Origin: Massilia forsythiae
Lineage (GTDB): Bacteria > Pseudomonadota > Gammaproteobacteria > Burkholderiales > Burkholderiaceae_D
Assembly (NCBI RefSeq): GCF_012849555.1
Contig: NZ_CP051685.1
Location: forward strand, 5,704,001 to 5,768,000
Length of the DNA: 64,000 bases
Direction: 5' to 3'
The notes under the pieces are model-generated. The model saw only the letters and a list, made by a program, of their open reading frames with translations. It was not told the origin of the DNA and did no database searches. Each line of letters begins with the position of its first letter. Within the stretch, counting starts at the first letter, position 1. The position numbers and the translations under genes were made by a program. Positions 1 through 12,200 of this stretch are shown one piece after another.

Positions 1-2534
<2,534 letters not shown>

Positions 2535-2535
<1 letters not shown>

Positions 2536-4769
2536 CAGCCCCGGGCCGCCAGGGACGCGCCGCAGGCCGCGCAGAAGCGGTCGGCCGGGCCGGCCTGCGC
2601 ATGCGTGCAGGCCGGCGCTGCTGGTGCCGGCGACACTGCGGCCGACGATCCGGCGGCCGGCGACACTGCGGCCGGCGCTCCGGCGGCCGGCACTCCGGCG
2701 GCGGCGACCGGCCGGCCGGCGCCGTTGTGCAGCGCCAGCAGGTCGAGCTGGTGGCGCCGCTCGCTGTCGGCGTCCCGCGCGCGCTGGCCGCGCTCGTCGG
2801 CGCGCGCCGCGTCCGCTTTCTGCCTGGCCGCCTCCAGCGCCTCGGCGCCGGGCAGCGCGGCGGCGGCCACGCCGGCCAGTCCGCCCAGCTGCTCGGCGCT
2901 CATGCCGGCGTGCACGCGCGCCTTCATCACGTCCGCCAGCAGGGCCGCGTTGGCGGCCGGCGCCAGCGCCACGCGGGCGCCGTCGTCCATCGCACCCAGC
3001 GCTTCGGCGCGCGCCAGCTCCAGGCGCGCCAGCTCGAGCGCCTGGGCATGCGCGGCTTCCTGGCGCCCGGCCTGCTGCGCCAGCACGCGCAGCTCCTGCT
3101 GCCAGGCGGCTTCGCGCTCGGCCGCGCGCAGCGCAGCGCGCTTTTCTTCCGCGTCCAGCTGCAGAGCCTGCTCCCGGCGCGCCTGTTCGGCATCGAGCTC
3201 GATGGTCAGCAGCAGCTTGTCGCGCTGGGCCACGGCATCGGCGCGGCCGCCGGCGCGGCGCAGCTCGTCCAGCTTCTGGCGCGTGAACTCGGCTTCCACC
3301 GATTCGCCGCGCGCCGCTTCGCGCAGGCGCGCGCCGAACTGCGTCTCTTCCCACTCCAGCACGCGCTCGGCTTCGCGCGCGCGCGCCCGATGGGCCAGCT
3401 GCAGCAGCTTCAGGCGCGCCGCGTGTTCCTCGTCGTCGATGGCGCGCGCCTGCAGCGCGCCGGCCTGCTCCGCCTCGCGCAGGCGCGCCAGTTCGCTGCG
3501 CCGCTGCGCGGCATCCTCGATCGCCTGCGCCTGCTCGATCTTGTTGCGGATCTGCTGCTGCACCAGCGCGTGCGAAAAGCGCTGGCGCGCCACCGTGCGC
3601 GCTTCCAGCGTATCCTGCTGCGCCACCTCGAGCTCGGTGCGCATGCGGATGCCGGCCACGGCGCGCAGGTGCTCCCACTGGCCCTGCTCGTCCAGCCGCG
3701 CGCCGCGTTTCTCGCCCAGCTCGTGCTCGATTTCCCTGACCACGTCGACCGCGCCGCGCTCGATCGCCTGCTTGCGCGTGCGCGATTCGACGATGCGCCC
3801 GTACAGCTCGATCTCGCGCGCGCGCACCGCATGGGCGCGCTCGGCATTCTCCAGCGATAGTTCGGCGCGCTCGAGCGCGCTCTCCTGGCGCAACTGGGCG
3901 CGCCGGTAATCCAGCCGCACGTCCTGCTCCGCGCGCCGGATGCGCTGCCATTCCTCCTCGCCGTACAGCTCGTCCAGGTGGCGCGCATGCTCGCGCGCCA
4001 CGCGCTGCTCGTCGGCGGCCAGCCACAGGCTGCCGATGCGGGCGCGGTTGGCGTCGAACTTGTCGTGGCGCAGCGCCAGCGTATCGACCCGCGCCACCGC
4101 CAGCCCGTACTGCGCCAGCAGCAGCGCCAGGCCGCCCTGCAGGTGCTGGTCGAGCTGGGGGCGCAGCTCGGCGTTGCCGGCCATGTCGCGCAGCGAGCGC
4201 GCGGCGCTGAATTCCGCCGCCAGCTGGCGCAGCGGCGCCTGCAGCAGTTCGCGCAGCTGGGCCGCGCCGATGGTGCCGGGCATGGTCATGAAATGGCGCG
4301 CAAAGGCCGGCACGTTCTCGATGCGCAGCGACAGCGTCACGCGCGCCGCCAGCTGCAGGTGCTCGCTGCTGGCCAGGTCGTCGAAGGCGAATTCCACCGG
4401 CAGCGCGCCGCTCCTGGTGACCAGGATCTCGGCGTGCTGGTCGCGCAGCAAATGGTTCAGGCGCGTGAAGAAGCCCTCGATCTCGTATTCACCCTGCTGC
4501 ACCTCGGTAGCCTCGCCGCCCTGCAGGATGAAGGCGCGCGCGGTGGCCGGCACGCGCAGCACCTTGACGAACAGGCCGGCCAGGTCGCGCACGCCGAAGA
4601 ACACGGCCAGTTCGTCGGGGCCGGGCATCCAGCGGTTGTCGACCAGCACCGGCGCATGGCGCGGCGCGCCCAGCATCAGGCCGCAGCCGGCGCAATAGCC
4701 GTCTTCGCCCGCGTTCTTATGCGCGCAGCGCGGGCAGGCCGCGCCGCCGAATCCGAACATCTTCAACAT
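2535..4769 (-). CDS. SPFH/band-7-like coiled-coil protein with zinc ribbons at both ends
   Basis: The 744-residue protein has four parts. An N-terminal zinc ribbon uses CPRC (12-15) and CAGC (27-30). A band-7/SPFH-like domain covers about 45-250 (beta-rich start, then a LRELLQAPLRQLAAEF helix and a QYGLAVARVDTLAL strand). A very long Arg/Glu/Ala-rich coiled coil follows to about residue 600. The end carries a second Cys cluster (CTH, then CAAC), like a half zinc ribbon. There is no signal peptide or membrane helix. I chose ATG 4769 because AGGAG lies about 7 bases upstream; GTG 4772 is possible. Its stop overlaps the kinase start by one base (TGATG). SPFH proteins form oligomeric scaffolds, so a scaffold that zinc ribbons attach to other components is a reasonable inference. 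The coiled coil and Cys motifs are seen directly; SPFH membership is pattern-based. Confidence 0.75.
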
Positions 4770-4799
4770 CACCCACTCCTTGTATCACCCACTCCTTGT
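4768..4799 (-). repeat. Tandem 16-bp duplication of a Shine-Dalgarno/start region
   Basis: Two identical 16-bp units occupy 4768-4783 and 4784-4799. Read on the minus strand, each gives ACAAGGAGTGGGTGAT, which holds an AAGGAG Shine-Dalgarno sequence. Only the downstream copy is followed by a usable ATG (4769). The duplication may raise ribosome recruitment at the one junction in the cluster where genes do not overlap. Confidence 0.85.
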
Positions 4800-4841
4800 A
4801 CAACCGAATCTGCTCGCACGATTCCGCTTGCATGATCCCGC

Positions 4842-5864
4842 CTAAATGATCCCGATCCGCGCCACGCAGGCCACGCTGGCGCCCAGCGCGCGCACGCCCT
4901 CCGCGAACCCGGCCGGCAACGCATCCTGCCATGCCTGCGGCAGCAGGATGCGGTCGCCCGCGCCGGCTTCGCGCAGCAGCAGCGCGCACTTGGCGTCGAT
5001 CGCTTCCACCGTGTCGACCCGGCCCGTGTGCCAGGCGTCGGAACAGCCGCTGGCGATCAGGCGCGCGCGCGGCACGAACTCGCGTCCACGCGCGATGCGG
5101 TCGGCCAGCACCAGCGCCAGCTCGAACGAACGGCCCTGGAACGGCTGGCCGCCGAAGCGCACCGTGGTGCGCCAGCGGCCCAGGCCGCGCCCATCGAACT
5201 GGCGCGCGCCGGCCAGCGCCTGGCGCACCGCGGCCTGGCGCGCCGCGTCCTGGCCGGGCACGGCGATGGTCTGCTCTTCTTCCTCGGCCGCCCCGGCCGC
5301 CCCGGCCGCCAGCGGATGCAGGCCGACCTCGACCCAGCACAGGCTGTCCCCGGCGCCGCCGCTGTGCAGCGGGAACCAGGCGCGCGCGCTCGACACCGCC
5401 GCGCCCGGATCCGGATGGCCGTCCAGCATGCCCAGGTGCGCCAGCGCGCCGGGCCCGCCCAGCAGCACCTCCGCCGCCACCACGCTGTCGTCGATGGCGT
5501 GGCCGTCCACGCGCCCCAGCTGCCAGGTATCCGACCAGCCGTTGGCGAGCGGCGTGCCGTTCGGGCGCCACAGGCCGCGCACCATGCGGTCGGCCAGCAC
5601 CGCCGCCAGCTCCCAGTCGCGCCAGCCGGCCGGCGGCGCGCGGTCGAGGCTGAGCACGACCTGGTCGCGGCTGTCGAAGCGGGTCTCGGTGTGGCGCGCC
5701 AGGCGCACGGTCTCTGTCATGCGCGCGGCCAGGGCGGCGTCGCCGCAGGCCGCGGATTTGACCTCGGCGCGGCCGTCGCGCGGGCGGCGCACCGCGCTGA
5801 CCGTCAGCACGGCACCGTCGGGCAGCAGGCTGCGGCACGCGGCCGTCGTCGGCGCCGGGCTCAT
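4842..5864 (-). CDS. Tandem Lon-protease-like (S16 fold) protein
   Basis: This 340-residue protein starts at ATG 5864 in an ATGA overlap with the gene upstream. It is made of two homologous halves that share an LA.VLADR helix, then (W)SD.W..GRVD and an AID segment. The C-terminal half matches the proteolytic domain of Lon/S16: GRSFELALVLAD aligns with the GPSAG helix carrying the catalytic Ser, ASG...GRV with the MTGE..L.G.V strand, and AIDAKCALLLREAG...ILLP with the GLKEKLLAA...LIP segment carrying the catalytic Lys. The Ser-to-Lys distance is 46 residues here and 43 in E. coli Lon. In the N-terminal half the Ser position is Asp (WRDWELA) and the Lys is absent, so that half looks inactive. 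There is no AAA+ domain. It may be an ATP-independent peptidase or a structural LonC-like domain as in RadA. The duplication is clear; the Lon assignment is by motif only. Confidence 0.65.
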   Translation of the reverse strand: MSPAPTTAACRSLLPDGAVLTVSAVRRPRDGRAEVKSAACGDAALAARMTETVRLARHTETRFDSRDQVVLSLDRAPPAGWRDWELAAVLADRMVRGLWRPNGTPLANGWSDTWQLGRVDGHAIDDSVVAAEVLLGGPGALAHLGMLDGHPDPGAAVSSARAWFPLHSGGAGDSLCWVEVGLHPLAAGAAGAAEEEEQTIAVPGQDAARQAAVRQALAGARQFDGRGLGRWRTTVRFGGQPFQGRSFELALVLADRIARGREFVPRARLIASGCSDAWHTGRVDTVEAIDAKCALLLREAGAGDRILLPQAWQDALPAGFAEGVRALGASVACVARIGII

Positions 5865-7105
5865 GCGGCGCCGCCTTGCGCACTGCCGGCGTCGGCCGCG
5901 CCGCGTTCCATCGCGCGCTCTTCGCCCTCGGCGGGCGGCTGGGCCGCGCGGCGGCCGGCGCAATCGGTTTCCAGGTTGGCGACGATGCGCTCGGCTTCGT
6001 CGTACAAGGCCGCCAGCCGGTGCCGCGCCAGCGCCGCCGGCGCCTCCTTCATGCGCGCCAGCAGCGCCCAGGCGTCGTCCAGCGACGCGCAGGCGCGCTG
6101 GCTGTGGCGCACGCGGCGCAGGCGCTGCTCGATCGCCAGCGCCTGGCCCGGCGTGGCCAGGGAGAATGCCGGCATGCTGGCGGCGCCGACGCTGAGCAAG
6201 TCCATGCGCTGCAGCAGCGCCTGCTGGCGGCGGAACTGTTCCGGGCACACCGGCAGCGCCGCCAGGCGCAGGCCGCACATCAGGCACGGCAGTTCCAGGA
6301 ACAGGCGCCGCAACGCGCGCGCGTCGCGCAGCGCCGCGTCGTCGGCGCCGGCCAGGGCAGCCGATGCCGGCCGGCGCGCGCCGCCGTACACCGGCGCCGC
6401 GGCGCCGCCCGGCGCAGCGGCGCCCGGATCCGCCAGCGCCGCCCCGCCCGGCACCGCGCTTGCCGCTGCGTCCGCCGGCACGGCCAGGCTGGCGGCCGGC
6501 TGCGCCGCCGCGCGCGCGCACAGGTCCTGGGCGTAGTCGCGCGTCGCACCCAGGTCGACCGGCACGCAATCGTCCACGGTGACGCCGTAGCGCATGTAGA
6601 GCAGCTGGTTCAGGCCGAGGCGGAATACGTTCCACTCCTCGATGCCGGCGCATGGCGGCAGTTCCAGGCCGCCGTGCGCCAGTTCGCGCTGCAGGGTGGC
6701 CTGCATGCCCTCCGCCAGCGCCGCCAGTTCCAGGCGCTCCGGCACTTCACTGGACAGGTACAGGTCGAAGCGCTGGTGCGCCGCCTGCGGATCGGCAGCG
6801 TCGACGGCGAAGGTGGTGCGCAGGCCGATTTCCGGCGCCTGCGCGAACGGCACGATGTCGACCGTGTACGGCCCCGGATGGAACACGCAGGCCAGCTCGC
6901 CCTCGCGCACGGCGGGACGGCGCGGATCGGGGGCGCGCCGGGTGGCGCCCTTGGCGTCGATGATCACCACCGGACAGCCCGGCGGCGCCGTGCAGCCGCT
7001 GCGCAGCGGCAGCGCCACCACGCTGGTGCCCAGCGCGCACGCGCCGGCGGGCGGCGCGGCGCGCCGGAACAGCATGCCCAGCATGGCGCCGGCGTCGAGT
7101 TTCAC
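5861..7105 (-). CDS. SPFH-like partner protein of unknown function
   Basis: This 414-residue protein starts at GTG 7105 in a GTGA overlap with the upstream stop and ends in an ATGA overlap with the Lon-like gene. Residues about 1-210 resemble the SPFH-like region of the zinc-ribbon protein two genes downstream; the segment NQLLYMRYGVTVDDCVPVDL parallels ALLLAQYGLAVARVDTLAL there. A low-complexity Ala/Gly/Pro stretch follows (about 225-265), then a helical region with a CLMC pair, a later Cys, and Arg/Gln-rich helices. There is no signal peptide and no membrane helix. The shared pattern suggests the two proteins are paralogous subunits of one assembly. Function is unknown; membership in the same complex is inference. 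Confidence 0.65.
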   Translation of the reverse strand: MKLDAGAMLGMLFRRAAPPAGACALGTSVVALPLRSGCTAPPGCPVVIIDAKGATRRAPDPRRPAVREGELACVFHPGPYTVDIVPFAQAPEIGLRTTFAVDAADPQAAHQRFDLYLSSEVPERLELAALAEGMQATLQRELAHGGLELPPCAGIEEWNVFRLGLNQLLYMRYGVTVDDCVPVDLGATRDYAQDLCARAAAQPAASLAVPADAAASAVPGGAALADPGAAAPGGAAAPVYGGARRPASAALAGADDAALRDARALRRLFLELPCLMCGLRLAALPVCPEQFRRQQALLQRMDLLSVGAASMPAFSLATPGQALAIEQRLRRVRHSQRACASLDDAWALLARMKEAPAALARHRLAALYDEAERIVANLETDCAGRRAAQPPAEGEERAMERGAADAGSAQGGAA

Positions 7106-7764
7106 GATGGCTCCCGAGCGGACGGCGCCGCGCTGCAGGGCTCCACGCTGAACCCGGCGCCGTGCGCCTGCAGGTGGGCACCGGGCGCCGCGGCGAACGG
7201 CCAGGCGGCTTCGCACTCGCCGTCGTCGTCCAGGCAGCCCTGCAGGAGTACGGCGCCGGCGCCGTCGCAGACGCGCAGCGGCGTGCGCGCCGCCAGCAGC
7301 TGCGCCGCGAACGGCGCATCCGCCGACAATTGCAGGATGGCGCGCCAGGCGCCCTCCTGGCGCAGCAGGTGCAGGGTCCAGCAGCCGTCGTCGGTGGCCA
7401 GCGCGGCCACGGCGCCGCTGCTGGCCGCGCGCAGCATGCCGCGGCTGCCGCGCCAGCCGCCGGCCGCCTCGCGTACGACGCTGCCGGCGCCGTTCGCATC
7501 GGCACCGTTTGCATCGGCGGCGGAGCGTGCGCGCCGCTCCAGCGCCAGCTGGCGCAGGCGGCGCGCCGTCAGCGGCGACGCCTGCAGCGCGGCGCGCTCG
7601 CCGGCCGTCAGGGGACGGCTGCCGTCGAGCGCCGCCAGCAGCGTGGCGTCGGCCAGCGCCAGGCGGTCGCCCTCGACGCGCCGCCCGAGCAGCGCGCGCT
7701 CGCCCAGCCGGCGCTGCAGCTGGTGCGCCGCCTGGTCGGCGCCGCCGGTGTTCCTGGTATTCAT
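7102..7764 (-). CDS. Conserved-cluster protein of unknown function
   Basis: This 220-residue protein starts at ATG 7764, inside an ATGA overlap and 6 bases after an AGGAGA ribosome site, and ends in a GTGA overlap. The N-terminal third is helical and basic, with the segment LTAGERAALQASPLTARRLRQLALERR. This is reminiscent of small adaptor or anti-sigma-type helical domains, though no zinc ligands are visible. The C-terminal half is predicted beta-rich (WTLHLLRQEGAWRAILQLS, LRVCDGAGAVLLQGCLDDDGE) with scattered Cys. There is no transmembrane segment. I do not recognise the family. Its strict coupling to the flanking genes says it is made in fixed ratio with them. Confidence 0.6.
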   Translation of the reverse strand: MNTRNTGGADQAAHQLQRRLGERALLGRRVEGDRLALADATLLAALDGSRPLTAGERAALQASPLTARRLRQLALERRARSAADANGADANGAGSVVREAAGGWRGSRGMLRAASSGAVAALATDDGCWTLHLLRQEGAWRAILQLSADAPFAAQLLAARTPLRVCDGAGAVLLQGCLDDDGECEAAWPFAAAPGAHLQAHGAGFSVEPCSAAPSAREPS

Positions 7765-9218
7765 CCGCTTCTCCTGATGGGCGCAGCGCCCGGTTGTTCG
7801 ATGGCTGCCGGCCGTTCGATCGCCACGAGCTTGTCGATGGCGGCGTCGCGGCGCTTGCGCAGCGTCGGCAGCGACACCTGCGCCAGCGCCGCCAGCTGGC
7901 GCATGGTCGGCAGTTCGCCGCTGGCCGGATCGCGCCACGCGTCCGGATAGGCGTCGTCGGCCGCCCCCAGCACGCGCGCGTACACCGCCAGCCGCACCGG
8001 CAGGCCGGCGTCGCGCAATGCGCGCGCCACCCAGCCGCCGGCTTCCTCGGCATGCGCCGCCGCCTGCATGTAGCCGGGGGGCAGCGCAACCGCCAGCGCG
8101 ATCGCTTCCAGGCGGGCGGCGGCGGCGAGCGCCTGGCCATCGCCTGCCGCACCAAGGCCGTCCTGCGCCGCGCAGTCCGCCTGCGCATCGTCCGGATCCA
8201 CGCCGGCCGCGGCCGGATCGCGCGCATCCGCATCGCACGCATCCGCATCGAGCGCATCCTGGCGCGCTTCCAGGATGCGGTCCGGCCCCGGCACGGCGGC
8301 GTCGACCGACTCCTGCAGCACGCGCCAGTAATCTTCCATCCACACCGCCGCGTCGTCCAGGTCCTGCAACCAGTCCCGGTCGCGGTTGTCCGACAGGACC
8401 TGGTACTCGCCGATCTCGGCCAGCATGGCGCCGATCCGCTCCGGCTGGTCCTTGAGGCTGGCGAAGCGCTTGGAACGCGTGTGCAGCGGCCCCGGCCCGG
8501 GGCCGAAACGCGCGCGCGTGGCGCTCCAGCGCAGCACCCATTCGGGCCGGCAGCCGCCGATGCCGCGCAGCTGGCGCACCTCGATCGGCACGCCGGCCAG
8601 TTCGCGTCCGAGGATGGCGCCGACCTGGTCGCGGTGCCGTTCCCAATCGGCGAACAGGCGCGCGATCTCGCCGTAGGCCGTGTCCAGCATGCGGTAGGCG
8701 TACATGCGGTTGGCGCTGCAGGGACGGCCGCAGGCGGCCTGGTAATTGTCGGCGTCGACGCGGTCGCGCAGCAGCGCGTACATGTCGTTGACCTTCTTGC
8801 GCAGCAGGCCATCGTCGGCGCCGCCGCGGTCGACCCCGTCCAGCGCCTCGCACAGCGCGTGCCAGTCGGCCGGGCGTGCCTGCAATTCGAACAACAGGCT
8901 CAGGGCCAGCTCGAACACGCTGTCGCCGTAGGCGTTGCCGGGCGCCTGCGCGCGCGCCGTGCGCCGCAGCGCATGCAGGGCGGCGGCCATCGCCTCCACG
9001 TAGCGCTCCAGCGCGTCAGCGCGCGCCTGGGGATCGCTGTCCGGGTGCGCCGGCGCGCCGGCGCGCAGGGCCGCGAGCGAGCATTGCCCCAGCAATTTGC
9101 GCACTTCTTCCCATCCCGGCTCCTGGTACCGGGTTCCCGGCAAGCGCATACCTTCCTCGTCGACGTGTCCAATGGCCCGCGATTTGCCGGACCGAAGCAA
9201 ATCATGCCACAGAACCAT
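7761..9218 (-). CDS. 485-aa protein with C-terminal helix-turn-helix, unknown function
   Basis: The frame starts at ATG 9218, 35 bases after the transpeptidase gene, with only a weak GGCGG upstream. The N-terminal 350 residues are mostly helical and rich in Trp, Arg and Asp, with no recognised catalytic motif. A low-complexity Asp/Ala stretch follows at about 350-385. Near the end, LPTMRQLAALAQVSLPTLRKRR has the spacing of a helix-turn-helix (a helix, a short turn at QVS, and a basic recognition helix). It could be a DNA-binding regulator of the cluster or a sigma-like factor, but no sigma region 2 is evident. The stop overlaps the next start (ATGA). The helix-turn-helix is a pattern judgement; the overall role is unknown. 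Confidence 0.6.
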   Translation of the reverse strand: MVLWHDLLRSGKSRAIGHVDEEGMRLPGTRYQEPGWEEVRKLLGQCSLAALRAGAPAHPDSDPQARADALERYVEAMAAALHALRRTARAQAPGNAYGDSVFELALSLLFELQARPADWHALCEALDGVDRGGADDGLLRKKVNDMYALLRDRVDADNYQAACGRPCSANRMYAYRMLDTAYGEIARLFADWERHRDQVGAILGRELAGVPIEVRQLRGIGGCRPEWVLRWSATRARFGPGPGPLHTRSKRFASLKDQPERIGAMLAEIGEYQVLSDNRDRDWLQDLDDAAVWMEDYWRVLQESVDAAVPGPDRILEARQDALDADACDADARDPAAAGVDPDDAQADCAAQDGLGAAGDGQALAAAARLEAIALAVALPPGYMQAAAHAEEAGGWVARALRDAGLPVRLAVYARVLGAADDAYPDAWRDPASGELPTMRQLAALAQVSLPTLRKRRDAAIDKLVAIERPAAIEQPGAAPIRRSG

Positions 9219-9253
9219 ACCGCCAAGGCGCGCTGATGGCGCGCTTTTACCCT

Positions 9254-12200
9254 TTATTTCGGCGCTTGGTGCGCTTGCGTTTTCTGCGCGCCACGCGCGG
9301 CCAGGTGGCGCAGCAGCGCCGCCGCCACCGGCGCCGCATGCTCGCCGCCGGTGGCCTCGGAACGGCTGACGAACAGCGCCAGCGCCAGCCGGTGCGCCTG
9401 GCCCGGCACGCTGTGCGGTTCCAGCCAGCCGGTGAACCAGACCGTGGCCAGCCTGCCGTCGCCGACCGGCGCCGTGCCGGTCTTGCCGGACAGGCCGCGG
9501 CGGATCGCCTCCATGCCGGCGCCGCCGGGGCTGCCGAACGCGCCGGCGGCGGTGCCGCTGTCGACCACGCCCTTCAGGCCGGCGCGCACGCGGTCCAGGC
9601 GCACGCCGAGCGGCTGTTGCGGTGCATCGACGGCCGCCCGCCCGTCCAGGTCGGCCAGCAGGCGCGGCCGCACCACCGCGCCCTGCCCGACCGCCGCCGC
9701 CGCCAGCGCCATCTGCAGCGGCGTCGCCTGCATGCGCAGCCCGATCGCCATCTGGCGCAGTTCGTGGCGCGTGTGGACCGGGTCGATGGCGGCCGGCGTC
9801 GCCTGCAGCGCGTCCCACGCCGACCACGTATAGTCGTCCGGCAGCAGGCCGCCGTCCAGGCGCAGCGCCTGGCCGAAGCCGAGGCGGCGCGCCATCGCCA
9901 CGATCGGACGAACGTCGTCCAGCGCGCCCGGCGCCAGCGGCTGCAGGTCGGGCACGCCGCCGCTGGGCAGGCCCAGCAGGCTGCGGTCGGCCAGTTCGCC
10001 GGTCCAGGCGAACCAAGTGTTCAGGCTGTAGGTCAGCGCCTGGGACAGGCCGAGGCGGCCGTCCTGGGCGCGCCGGTCCAGGCCCTGGTCGCGGAAGTTG
10101 GTGATGCGCGCCGCGGCCTTGCCGGCAGCGGCGGGATAGGACGGCGCGTCGGTACGGAAATCGAAGCCGCGCGCGCGCGCCAGGGCGTTGATCGCGGGCA
10201 GCGGCAGGCCGTCCAGCAGCGCATCCAGGCTGCGGTCGGCGCGCGCCGCCCGTTCCAGCCCGAGCGCGCTGACGATCTTGAAGGTCGAGCCGGGGCTGCG
10301 CTCGGCGCCGCCGTCGTGCTGCCAGGCCGGCAGGCGCAGCGGACTGGCGGCCGGGTCGGCGCGGTCGAAGTCGCGCAGCTCGCGCCAGCGGGCGCCGTCG
10401 AGCCGGTCCAGGTCCGCGCCGCCGCTGCCGGCCGCCGCCAGGATGTCGCCGGTCTCGGCGTCCAGCAGCACCAGGCCGGCCTGGCGCCCGTCCGGCGCCG
10501 CCTGCGCGCCGCTGCAGGCGCCGCCTTCCCAGCGGCCGCGGCGCAAGCCGATGCAGTCGAGCGCTGCCTGCGCCGCGCGCTGCAGGTCGAGGTCGATGGT
10601 GAGGCGCGCCCGGTGCGCGCCGCCGGGCAGGCGGCCGAGCATCCCGGCCAGGCCCGATTGCTGGCCCGCGTGCACGCCCAGCAGCGCGGCCAGGCCGGCG
10701 CCGCGGGCGGCGTCGACCGGTGCGCCGTCGCGCCACAGCGGCGCGCCGCTGCGGTCTTCCAGGCGCAGCGCCGGCGCCGCCGGGACCGGCGACTGCGGCG
10801 CGGCTGCCGGTGCGCCGGCGTGTGCGGGCAGCGCCTGCCAGGCCAGGCGGCCATGTTCGAGCGCCAGGTGGCGGTAGCGCGCATCGCCGGGCATGGCCAG
10901 CGCATCCAGGCCGAGCGAGGCAGCATCCAGCGCCAGTTCGCGCGCGCCCGGCGCCAGGCGCAGGTCGAGCACCTGCACCTGGTCCGGCGTACGGCAGGCG
11001 CGGCCGCTGCAGGCGGGAACCGGCGCGGCGGCCAGCAGGGCGCCGCGCACGTCCAGCAGGCGCCCGGCCAGCATCAGGCGCAGGCGCTCGCCACCCTGCG
11101 CCGGCGCCGCCAGCGGCAGGCGCAGCGTGGCGCTGCGTCCCGCCGGCCAGGCGCCGATGCGCTGCCATGGGGTCCAGCCCTGCGGCAGGCGCGCGAACAG
11201 GCGCGCGGCCGCGGCCGGCATGTCGTGCGCCAGCGGCGCGGGCATGCCGCCGGCGTCGGCGCGCCATGGCAAAGCTGGCATCCCTGCGGCGGCCATGGCG
11301 CCGGCCGCAAGCGGCGTCGCGGCAAGCGCCGCCACGGCGTCCGCACCGGCCGCGCCGGCATCCGCCGGCGCGGCGTCCTGCACGCGCCAGGCCAGCAGGC
11401 GCCGTTCGCCGTTGAAGATGCGCAGCTGCTCGCGCACGTAGTCGCCGTCGGCGCGCCCGTACACGTGCTGCAGCAGGCGCCGCGCCTCGTCGTCGAGGAC
11501 CACGTCGTCCCAGGCGGTCGGCCCGGCAGCGCGCCAGGCGAACAGGTCGGGCGGCGCCAGCTCGGCCAGGCCACCCGCGCCGAGCCGCACCAATCCATGC
11601 GCGCGCAACTGCTCGAACAGCTGGCGGTCTTCCAGCCGCGCCGGCGCGGCTTGCGGCACGCGGTAGCTGCCCGGCGCCAGGCGGATCTCGGCCGGGCCGG
11701 GCGCGCTCCCGGCCGAGCCGGCAGCGCCGGGCGCAAAGTCGGTCCCGAGCGCAAAGGCGGCGACCAGCGCCCGCTGCGCCGCCGCTGGCGCCGCCGTTTG
11801 CGCCACCCCTTGCGCCGCCCCCGGCGCCGGACGGTACAGCTGCAGCACCAGCTCGCCCGTCTGCGCACAGGCGGCGCTGGGCCGGCGCAGCACGCGCAGC
11901 GCGCGCGTGCCGCCCCACAGCAGCCAGCCCTGGCCGTGCAGGGCCGCCGTGCCGCTGCCGCCGGCCGGCGCCGCAGCGCCGCCATCGCCGATCCAGCGGG
12001 CGTCGCCCTGCCAGCGCAGCATCAACGGCGGCGCGCCAAGCACGGCGCCGGCGCCGGCCGCGTCCGGCAGCGCGGCGTTCGCCATGCCGCGCCCGGCCAC
12101 CGCGCCACCGATCTCGATGCGCGGCATCGCTTCGTCGGCCAGCACGACGTTACGCAGCGCGAGCGGGGTGCCGGCCGCGGCACGCCGCGCGGCCAGCGCC

